From the NCBI RefSeq assembly GCF_015221875.1, contig NZ_JACYGY010000002.1:186001-250000 (forward strand): a stretch of 64,000 nt of DNA. The letters run 5' to 3'. This document shows, one piece after another, positions 57,480 through 64,000 of this stretch. A program made the position numbers and the translations under genes. Origin of the DNA: Dyadobacter subterraneus. Lineage in GTDB: Bacteria; Bacteroidota; Bacteroidia; Cytophagales; Spirosomataceae. The notes beneath the pieces were generated by a model. The model did no database searches. It saw nothing but the letters and a program-made list of their open reading frames with translations, and had not been told where the DNA came from. Every line of letters begins with the position of its first letter. The first letter of the stretch is position 1.

Positions 57480-57493
57480 GCAAACGTTTGCAA
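57478..57493. promoter_or_regulatory. Perfect LacI-type palindrome upstream of ECF sigma gene
   Basis: TTGCAAACGTTTGCAA is a perfect 16-bp palindrome with the central ACGT step of LacI/GalR operators. It lies 132 bp before the sigma factor start and directly after the terminator T-run. No LacI gene is adjacent; the only LacI gene in the window is at 10352-11374, whose own candidate site (TGCAATCGGTTGCA) is similar but not equal. Confidence 0.7.
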
Positions 57494-57625
57494 TGGGGTT
57501 TTAATCTTAATATTAAAATAGTATTTAAATATTCTATTTATTTATTATAATATTGCCATGATTTATTAAGATTTTGACATATCTACCAAAAATCATTCTC
57601 ATATCCTGACAAACAGCTGCAAACC

Positions 57626-58240
57626 ATGAGAACAAAGCGGATTCAGTTTAAAGAATTTAGTGATGAAGAGCTCCTCTTCGAAATCAAGTGTGACAACCAT
57701 CACGCTTTCGAAGAATTATACCGCCGATATTTTTACAGAATTCTAAATGACGCTTTTAAAAGACTTCGCGATCGCGATCAGTCTGAAGAACTTGTTCAGG
57801 AGCTATTTGTTAATATTTGGCTTAAAAGGCATCAAATTGTAGTTGCTAAAACGTTTGACGCGTACATTCACACGTCTTTGCGCAATGCCGTAATTTCATT
57901 TTTTCGCAAAAATGACAAGGTTGCAGAATATCCTGCGAACTATGCAGAACAGGAAGACAAGCAGGCGACCTATGAAGAAATTGCTTACAATGATCTGAAA
58001 ACTGCCTACGATCAAAGTGTTTCTGATTTACCAGAAAAATGCCGTGTTGCTTACGAATTATTTGAAAGCGGAATGTCCATCCAGGAAATTGCCGTTTCTA
58101 CCAATGTTTCTCCAAAAACTATTGAAAGTCACCTTTTAAAAGCCCGGAATACAATTCGTCAGCAACTGCGTGATTTTTCCACGGCATCTTATTTCACCTT
58201 CATAGTCAGTCTGTTAGAGCAAACTTTTGATCTAATTTGA
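57626..58240 (+). CDS. ECF sigma-70 factor, Bacteroidota SusCD-associated type
   Basis: 204 residues. Sigma region 2 spans ~20-95 (HHAFEELYRRYFYRILNDAF, DQSEELVQELFVNIWLKR, VAKTFDAYIHTSLRNAVI). Region 4 spans ~130-190 with the HTH CRVAYELFESGMSIQEIA and KTIESHLLKARNTIRQQL. Such sigma factors are held by the FecR anti-sigma encoded next and released when the STN-containing SusC binds its substrate. A LacI-type palindrome upstream suggests a second layer of control. Confidence 0.93.
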   Translation: MRTKRIQFKEFSDEELLFEIKCDNHHAFEELYRRYFYRILNDAFKRLRDRDQSEELVQELFVNIWLKRHQIVVAKTFDAYIHTSLRNAVISFFRKNDKVAEYPANYAEQEDKQATYEEIAYNDLKTAYDQSVSDLPEKCRVAYELFESGMSIQEIAVSTNVSPKTIESHLLKARNTIRQQLRDFSTASYFTFIVSLLEQTFDLI

Positions 58241-58300
58241 GATTAAAATCACATTAAATAAAAAAATTTAACCTTTTTTTATAATTCAACTAAGGTATCG

Positions 58301-58338
58301 GAGCCTCTTGTACGTCCTTGTACAAAAGGCTCTTTTTT
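58301..58338 (+). terminator. Terminator between sigma and FecR genes
   Basis: GAGCCTCTTGTAC (58301-58313) pairs with GTACAAAAGGCTC (58320-58332), one mismatch, 6-base loop, then TTTTTT. It falls inside the sigma-fecR spacer, so fecR may be mostly transcribed separately or at a reduced level. Confidence 0.88.
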
Positions 58339-58378
58339 GTATTAATCCGATTTAATTTTATCCAAAACAAATGCACTC

Positions 58379-59377
58379 ATGAAGAAACCTCTATCATCTG
58401 AATTGCTGGATAAATATTTGAATGGAACTTGTACACCTGAGGAGCGGGAAGAAGTGGAAAACTGGTACCAGTCATTTGAATCAACGCCGGACATTAATAA
58501 AATTTTTCCTGAGATTAAAAATGAAAGCTATTCACAATCAATTTTTGACAGAATCCGGTCACAAATAAAATCACAGGAAGCAGATCAAAAAAATACATGG
58601 AAGCTGATCGGCGCTAAACAGTGGTACTGGTATTTGGCAGCTTCCGTTATGATCGGAATAGGCGTATCATTTCTGTTCAAAAAAAACAATATTTCATATA
58701 GTTCAAAATCAGCACTTGCCGAAGCAAAAACACTATTTCTTGAAAATAAAACAAGCAAAATCCAGCTCCGCCATTTACCTGACAGCAGCAAAGTCTGGCT
58801 GAATCCGGGATCAAGAATTTCTTATTCGAATAAATACGGTACCAAAGTCAGGGAAATCAACCTGGAAGGGGAAGCCTTTTTTGACGTTACCCGAAACACT
58901 TCCAGACCTTTTATTATCCATACCGGAAAAATGACGACGGAAGTTTTGGGGACCAGCTTCAATGTGCAGGCCAGAAAAGGCAGCAAGCATTTTGAAGTTT
59001 CTGTTGTAAGCGGAACTGTTTCTGTAAGCGGTCCGGAAGGGAAAGAAATCATTAAAGCAAGGCAACAAGTACAGTTTGACCCGACTTCCGGAAAATTGAA
59101 TCCGTTAAAAAGGACAGCGCTGACACCATTTCAGATATGGGAACCTGTTACCATAAACTTTGACTGGGTGAGTGTTCAAGACGTTACCAACCGGCTCCAG
59201 GAAATGTTTGCGGTTCAGGTCGAATTTGAAAATGATGCTATCAAAAACTGCTTTTTACGTGCCGATTTCACCAACATGCGACTGCCCGTCATCATGGATT
59301 TATTATGCCAGTCAGTAGGCGCAACCTACACAATCGATAATGGCAAAATCCGCCTCTATGGCGCTGGTTGCGATTAA
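58379..59377 (+). CDS. FecR family anti-sigma factor
   Basis: 332 residues. The N-terminal cytoplasmic part (LLDKYLNGTCTPEEREEVENW) is the sigma-binding region typical of Bacteroidota FecR proteins. One transmembrane helix (WYWYLAASVMIGIGVSFLF, ~80-98) follows, then the periplasmic FecR domain (~115-215; LPDSSKVWLNPGSRISY, REINLEGEAFFDVTRN, FIIHTGKMTTEVLGTSFNV) and a C-terminal DUF4974-like STN-fold domain (VSVQDVTNRLQEMFAVQVEF). It relays the SusC signal to the sigma factor. It is 138 bp after the sigma gene, with a terminator between, and 182 bp before susC. Confidence 0.93.
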   Translation: MKKPLSSELLDKYLNGTCTPEEREEVENWYQSFESTPDINKIFPEIKNESYSQSIFDRIRSQIKSQEADQKNTWKLIGAKQWYWYLAASVMIGIGVSFLFKKNNISYSSKSALAEAKTLFLENKTSKIQLRHLPDSSKVWLNPGSRISYSNKYGTKVREINLEGEAFFDVTRNTSRPFIIHTGKMTTEVLGTSFNVQARKGSKHFEVSVVSGTVSVSGPEGKEIIKARQQVQFDPTSGKLNPLKRTALTPFQIWEPVTINFDWVSVQDVTNRLQEMFAVQVEFENDAIKNCFLRADFTNMRLPVIMDLLCQSVGATYTIDNGKIRLYGAGCD

Positions 59378-59559
59378 AACAAGCATTTCAATTCTTACTT
59401 ATATTCATTTTACTACTTACCTAACCAATACTTTATCTTATGATTTAAGAATTCTATTTGCCAATGCTATCTATTTCGGGCAGCCAACTCACCTCTTACA
59501 ACCTAACGCCTGCCTGAGGTAGCTCAAACTACATTTTCATAATTAAAGCAACCAACCGT

Positions 59560-62500
59560 ATGAAAAGGACTATTACCGGAAAGAGCATGTCCCTCAAGGC
59601 GATCATGCAAAAAACAATTTTAATATTTCTCGCGCTGCTTTGTTCCTTTGGAACCTACGCTAATGAAAAACTTGAACAAACCTTACTAAGTCAAAAAACT
59701 GAATTATCGCTAAGAGATGCGTCTCTGCGAAGTGCTTTGTTACAGCTGGAAAACACTACAAAAGTGAAGTTCATTTTCAGCAGCAAAGTAGTTAAGAATG
59801 AAATGAAAGTTACCATTAATGCCAAATCAAAGGCATTATCAGAAGTGCTGGACGAAATTCTTGCCCCTCATAACATCCTTTACAGAGTAATGGAAAATCA
59901 GGTGGTTTTGTATCAGGGAGATAAAATTGGCACTGTCAACACTTTACTTTCCGAGAAAATAAATGCTAACGCGCTCGTTGCAAAAACCGCCGACAGAACA
60001 ATCAAAGGAAAAGTTACAGAAAAAGATAAATCTGAAGGACTTCCAGGTGTTAACGTTGTTATCAAAGGAACAAGCACGGGGACAACAACTGACGGAACTG
60101 GAAACTACACACTATCTGTACCAGAAAGCGGTGCTGTTTTGGTATTTAGTTTTGTAGGTTATGTAAGCCAGGAAGTTGCCGTTGGTAACCGTTCTACACT
60201 TGATGTAGCCATTGAATCCGATACAAAAGCACTTAGTGAAGTGGTTGTTATTGGTTATGGTACTGCGAAAAAATCTGATTTAACAGGTGCAGTTGGTTCC
60301 GTAAAAGAAGATCAGCTTAAAGAAAGACCTTCTCCTTCTTTGAATCAGGCTCTGCAAGGTAAAGTTTCGGGGGTTCAGGTAAACGTTAACTCAGGACGTC
60401 CGGGCGGAAGAAGCAATATCCGTATCCGTGGTTTCAGTTCTATCAACTCTTCAAACAACCCGTTATATGTTGTTGATGGCGTAATGCTTCCACAAGGAAC
60501 TCAAAACCAGTATAGCTCTGCAATCGACTATATCAACCCGAACGATATCGTATCGGTAGAAGTTTTGAAAGATGCATCTTCCACTGCGATTTATGGAGCA
60601 AGAGGTGCAAATGGTGTAATCCTTATCCAAACTAAAAAAGGAAGATCTGGTGAAGGTGTTATTACATACAACGTTGACGTGAGTGTACCAACTATCGGCC
60701 CGAAAAGACCGCATGTATTGAATGCTCAGCAATATCTGGATGTTGAAGATCTTGCTTACAAAAACATCGAAAAATTTGATCCGGCTGGATGGGCATCTGG
60801 AAAATATGCAAACTTGAACCCACAGACACGTAGAAAAGCTTTCTCTGCACAACATCCTGATGTATTCACACTTGCAGCAGACGGAAGCTACAAACCAAAT
60901 TACGATACTGACTGGTTCAAAGAAGCCACACAGAATAAATTGTCTCAAAACCACCAGTTAGGTTTCAGCGGTGGAAATGAAAGAACTACTTATGCAATGT
61001 CTCTTGGCTACCGCGATGATCAGGGTTTACTGAAAGAATCATATTTGAAACGTTATTCAACTCGTTTCAGCATTGATGATCAGGTGAAAAAATGGTTGAA
61101 AATCGGGGCAACTTTGAGCTATAACAACCAAAGTGAAAACCTTGTTGATATCAATGATGCTGTTCCTCGTCAGATGGTTGAAGATTTCCCTTTTCTTCCT
61201 GTAAGATATCCGGACGGAACTTTTGCTAATAACCGCGATTATCCACAGGCAGAAGGATCTTTCAGCTCTATCCACAGATTGACCGGCCGCAAGTATATTG
61301 TAAACACGGCAACTACATTGGGTAGTTTGTATGGAAATCTTACGCTCGCCAAAGGTTTGGAACTGCGTTCAGTTTTAGGTATTAACGTAGTAAACCAGGA
61401 AGTAAACCAGTCTCAAACACGTACTTTGGCAATATCAGAATTTGGTACTGCAAGCAAAGACGCAAGAAAAGAAACATTCTGGTCATGGGAAAACTATTTG
61501 ACTTACAACAAGTCGTTTGGTATTCATTCAATCAACGCACTTGCGGGTATTTCTTGGCAGAAAACGGATATCACAACAACAGGAGCGAGCGTTCGTAACT
61601 TCTCAACGGATTATTTCGGTTTTGATAACCTTGGAGCTGGTGCCACATTACCAGGCGTTGCTTCAGGTGCACAAAGCTTTGCATTTAACTCATACTTCGG
61701 TCGTGTTAACTACACTTTGCTTGACAAATACCTGGTAACTTTCACAGGACGTGCGGATGGATCTTCTAAATTTGGAGAAAACCACAAATTCGCATTTTTC
61801 CCATCTGCCGCCTTGGCATGGAAAGTATCTGACGAAGAATTCCTGAAAGGAAACTCTGTGATCTCAAACTTGAAAGTTCGTACAAGTTATGGTTTGACAG
61901 GTAACTCAGAAATTCCACCATATTCATCTTTGTCATTGTTGAGTTCAACTTACGCGACAATCTACAACGATACGAAAGTGAGCGGAACGGGTATCAACCG
62001 TTTGGCTAACCCTGATTTGAAATGGGAAAAAACAGCACAAACTGATGCGGGTGTTGAAATCAGTTTCTTGAAAGGAAGAATTTCGGTAGAAGCAGATTAC
62101 TATTACAGAAAAACCACTGACATGCTTTTGGATGCACCAGTACCACGTTCAAGCGGTTATGCTGTAATCAGAAAGAACATCGGTTCTATGCAAAACAAAG
62201 GGTTTGAATTTACTTTGAACACGACTAACATCGAAAGAGGTGACTTCACCTGGAATACAAGTTTCAACATCTCTTTGAACAGAAACAAAGTACTTTCATT
62301 GGCAACACCTTCGGATATTTTTGGAGTTGGCGGTCCTAACTTTACAAACCAGACGGGTATTATTCGTATCGGCGAACCGGTTGGATCTTTCTGGGGACTT
62401 ATTCGTGAAGGTACCTGGAGCGAGGCTGAAAGAGATCAGGCTGCTAAATTTACCAGTTATCGTAATAACCTGACAATGCTTCCTGGTGATATTAAGTACA

Positions 62501-63075
62501 AGGATATCAACGGAGATAATGCAATTACAGACGCTGACCGTACAATTATCGGAAATGGTAGTCCAAAAGCGTGGGGTACATTCTCTAACACAGTTCGCTA
62601 CAAAAGCTTCGATTTGACGTTTGACGTACAATATTCATACGGCAATGATGTAATGGATATGACACTTCACCCAAGTGAAGACCGCGTTTCTATTGCTAAC
62701 AGTTACACTACTGTATTGAACGCATGGACTCCAACCAACCAGAATACACCAGTTGCACAGATTCGTGAAACAAGAGCAGGATATGTTACTAACGTAGATT
62801 CACACTGGATTTTTGACGGATCATTCCTTCGCGGTAGAAACCTTTTGCTAGGTTACAACTTCCCATCTGAAATGATCAGCAAGCTTAAACTTAGCAAACT
62901 AAGACTTTATGTTTCTGCTCAGAACTTCTTCTTGCTTACAAAATACCCACATGGCGATCCGGAAGTTACACCAACAAACGGAGACCAAAACAGCAATGTA
63001 TTCTCGCAAGGTATGATCTGGCACGGCTATCCAAAACCAACTACGTACATGGCAGGTTTACAGATCGCATTTTAA
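59560..63075 (+). CDS. SusC/RagA TonB-dependent outer membrane transporter with STN signalling domain
   Basis: 1171 residues with signal peptide (KTILIFLALLCSFGTYAN). Domain order: STN/secretin-TonB N-terminal domain (~45-110; LSLRDASLRSALLQLENTT), carboxypeptidase-D-regulatory-like domain (~145-220; GLPGVNVVIKGTSTGTTTDG), plug (~230-345; PLYVVDGVMLP, DASSTAIYGARGANGVILI) and beta-barrel to the C-terminal Phe (YMAGLQIAF). The STN domain marks it as a transducer that talks to the FecR protein encoded just upstream. The transported nutrient cannot be read from sequence, and no glycoside hydrolase is in view. The partner SusD follows after 34 bp. Confidence 0.95.
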   Translation: MKRTITGKSMSLKAIMQKTILIFLALLCSFGTYANEKLEQTLLSQKTELSLRDASLRSALLQLENTTKVKFIFSSKVVKNEMKVTINAKSKALSEVLDEILAPHNILYRVMENQVVLYQGDKIGTVNTLLSEKINANALVAKTADRTIKGKVTEKDKSEGLPGVNVVIKGTSTGTTTDGTGNYTLSVPESGAVLVFSFVGYVSQEVAVGNRSTLDVAIESDTKALSEVVVIGYGTAKKSDLTGAVGSVKEDQLKERPSPSLNQALQGKVSGVQVNVNSGRPGGRSNIRIRGFSSINSSNNPLYVVDGVMLPQGTQNQYSSAIDYINPNDIVSVEVLKDASSTAIYGARGANGVILIQTKKGRSGEGVITYNVDVSVPTIGPKRPHVLNAQQYLDVEDLAYKNIEKFDPAGWASGKYANLNPQTRRKAFSAQHPDVFTLAADGSYKPNYDTDWFKEATQNKLSQNHQLGFSGGNERTTYAMSLGYRDDQGLLKESYLKRYSTRFSIDDQVKKWLKIGATLSYNNQSENLVDINDAVPRQMVEDFPFLPVRYPDGTFANNRDYPQAEGSFSSIHRLTGRKYIVNTATTLGSLYGNLTLAKGLELRSVLGINVVNQEVNQSQTRTLAISEFGTASKDARKETFWSWENYLTYNKSFGIHSINALAGISWQKTDITTTGASVRNFSTDYFGFDNLGAGATLPGVASGAQSFAFNSYFGRVNYTLLDKYLVTFTGRADGSSKFGENHKFAFFPSAALAWKVSDEEFLKGNSVISNLKVRTSYGLTGNSEIPPYSSLSLLSSTYATIYNDTKVSGTGINRLANPDLKWEKTAQTDAGVEISFLKGRISVEADYYYRKTTDMLLDAPVPRSSGYAVIRKNIGSMQNKGFEFTLNTTNIERGDFTWNTSFNISLNRNKVLSLATPSDIFGVGGPNFTNQTGIIRIGEPVGSFWGLIREGTWSEAERDQAAKFTSYRNNLTMLPGDIKYKDINGDNAITDADRTIIGNGSPKAWGTFSNTVRYKSFDLTFDVQYSYGNDVMDMTLHPSEDRVSIANSYTTVLNAWTPTNQNTPVAQIRETRAGYVTNVDSHWIFDGSFLRGRNLLLGYNFPSEMISKLKLSKLRLYVSAQNFFLLTKYPHGDPEVTPTNGDQNSNVFSQGMIWHGYPKPTTYMAGLQIAF

Positions 63076-63109
63076 TTGGCCAATTAATTTATCCTAAAAA
63101 ACATTGATT

Positions 63110-64000
63110 ATGAAGTTATATAATTTAAAAAATGTAGCCAAGATACTTCTCTGCGGATCCATTTTACTTGGCCCAACAGGTTGTTCAGACTTTCTTGACG
63201 AACAGGATCCATCTAACCTGACGCCGGAAAGCTTTTACACAATCCCCGATCACGCGGAAGCTGCTATTGCTGCTACATATGCAGGATTGCGATTTTACGG
63301 TGACGGAGCAGGTATTTTCTCTGCAAACTGGCAAATGCTTGAAGCTGTAACCGGTACAGCAACAACTGAAACAGGTCAGAATTCAGATTTAAATAACCTT
63401 TATTCACTGACATACGACGGAAACACGGCGCATATCAATAACTGGTACAATGGTTTGTATAGAATTATTGCCAACGCTAACCTTGCTTTGGATAAAATCC
63501 CAACCATTCCATTTCTTGCACCGGCAACGGAAGCTCAAAAAACAAGATTGCTTGGCGAGGCTCGTTTCCTTCGTGCATGGGCTTATTTCTATGCGGTTAG
63601 ACTTTGGGGTGATATTCCATTGATCACAACACCTCAAACAGCAAATTCAACGGATTTTCTTCCGTCGCGTGCACCTCAGGAGGAAGTATATAAGCTTATC
63701 GTTGAAGATTTGCTTGCTGCGGAAGCTGCCGGTTTGCCTGTAACAGAAACTAACGGTCGGGCTACACAAATTGCTGCCAAATCTTTATTGGCAAAAGTAT
63801 ATTTGACTATGGCCGGATTTCCGCTAAGCAAAGGTGCAACGCATTACAAACTTGCTGCGGACAAAGCATTGGAAGTAATTAACTATTCAAAAGCGAATCC
63901 ATCGACGCTAAATCTGTTTAATACTTACAAGGAAGTTCATCAGGAAAATCTTAAAAACCGTGTTGAACATATCTTTATGATCCAGTACAACATTGCCGTT
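63110..64000 (+). CDS. SusD/RagB outer membrane lipoprotein (3' end outside window)
   Basis: 297 codons are visible without a stop. Start ATG at 63110 gives MKLYNLKNVAKILLCGSILL with lipobox GPTGC, so the protein is anchored at the cell surface. SusD features are present: CSDFLDEQDPSNLTPESFY at the mature N-terminus, NWYNGLYRIIANANLALDKI, and the TPR-like LLGEARFLRAWAYFYAVRLWGDIPLI signature. It forms the substrate-binding lid of the SusC transporter. Confidence 0.93.
   Translation, partial: MKLYNLKNVAKILLCGSILLGPTGCSDFLDEQDPSNLTPESFYTIPDHAEAAIAATYAGLRFYGDGAGIFSANWQMLEAVTGTATTETGQNSDLNNLYSLTYDGNTAHINNWYNGLYRIIANANLALDKIPTIPFLAPATEAQKTRLLGEARFLRAWAYFYAVRLWGDIPLITTPQTANSTDFLPSRAPQEEVYKLIVEDLLAAEAAGLPVTETNGRATQIAAKSLLAKVYLTMAGFPLSKGATHYKLAADKALEVINYSKANPSTLNLFNTYKEVHQENLKNRVEHIFMIQYNIAV

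Noticed and set aside
59340..59522. Small open frame between fecR and susC
   Set aside because: It starts inside fecR in another frame and has low-complexity composition; the spacer is better read as the susC leader.
60463..60954. 163-codon open frame on the minus strand
   Set aside because: Antisense to the plug region of the SusC gene; no homology pattern.

Overview
The window looks like a chromosomal segment of a Bacteroidota bacterium, most likely a Cytophagales relative of Dyadobacter or Spirosoma. That placement is inferred from a SusC/SusD pair with its own ECF sigma and FecR anti-sigma, many signal-peptide and lipoprotein genes, AT-rich spacers without clear Shine-Dalgarno sites, DUF3857, DUF885 and M61 proteins, and ThuA plus Gfo/Idh/MocA sugar genes. 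No rRNA, tRNA, CRISPR array, intact insertion sequence or phage gene was seen. No gene-free stretch exceeds 300 bases; the longest spacers hold terminators, operators or palindromic repeats.

Region 1 (1-9649, all +) begins inside a PfkB kinase-HAD fusion. It continues with an envelope/export set: two paralogous lipoproteins (beta-propeller plus helical domain) around a YdjC-type deacetylase and an Asp-box sialidase-like protein, then a DUF3748 propeller protein. An Uma2 nuclease gene converges on it. Region 2 (10352-17855) is carbohydrate catabolism: a LacI regulator divergent from mannonate dehydratase (uxuA), an SDR dehydrogenase, a secreted ThuA protein, a Tat-exported Gfo/Idh/MocA protein and a D-aminoacylase-like lipoprotein.

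Region 3 (18039-28350) has two paralogous AraC regulators, a D-psicose/D-tagatose 3-epimerase-like enzyme, an HGSNAT-like membrane acyltransferase, a GNAT enzyme, an unusual Gfo/Idh/MocA protein and a 1242-residue multidomain cuproprotein-like lipoprotein. A 69-bp sequence occurs upstream of both the epimerase and the oxidoreductase (55/69 identical, ungapped), suggesting shared control by the adjacent AraC protein. Region 4 (28372-41744) has an M61 peptidase, a polytopic GT-C-like protein, a decayed Rpn/PD-(D/E)XK gene, a fused 5-oxoprolinase followed by an Nramp-like transporter without metal-site motifs, and a frameshifted UPF1-like helicase.

Region 5 (41753-51890, all -) is the clearest metabolic system: a trans-4-hydroxy-L-proline pathway (Pyr4H2C deaminase-like, alpha-ketoglutaric semialdehyde dehydrogenase, hydroxyproline 2-epimerase, D-hydroxyproline dehydrogenase-like), followed by a DUF885 peptidase, an APC permease and a secreted M28 peptidase. 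Together with the oxoprolinase module it suggests growth on collagen-like or other proline- and glutamate-rich peptides. Region 6 (52083-56043, -) is a pair of DUF3857/transglutaminase-like envelope proteins. Region 7 (56304-64000, +) has another Gfo/Idh/MocA gene, a terminator, a perfect LacI-type palindrome, and an ECF sigma-FecR-SusC(STN)-SusD uptake system cut by the window end.

Nothing here is a clearly new defence or mobile system. The best leads are the duplicated 69-bp control element, the paired propeller/helical lipoproteins, the oxoprolinase-Nramp pairing, and several families of palindromic intergenic repeats, one of which encodes the C-terminus of an enzyme.
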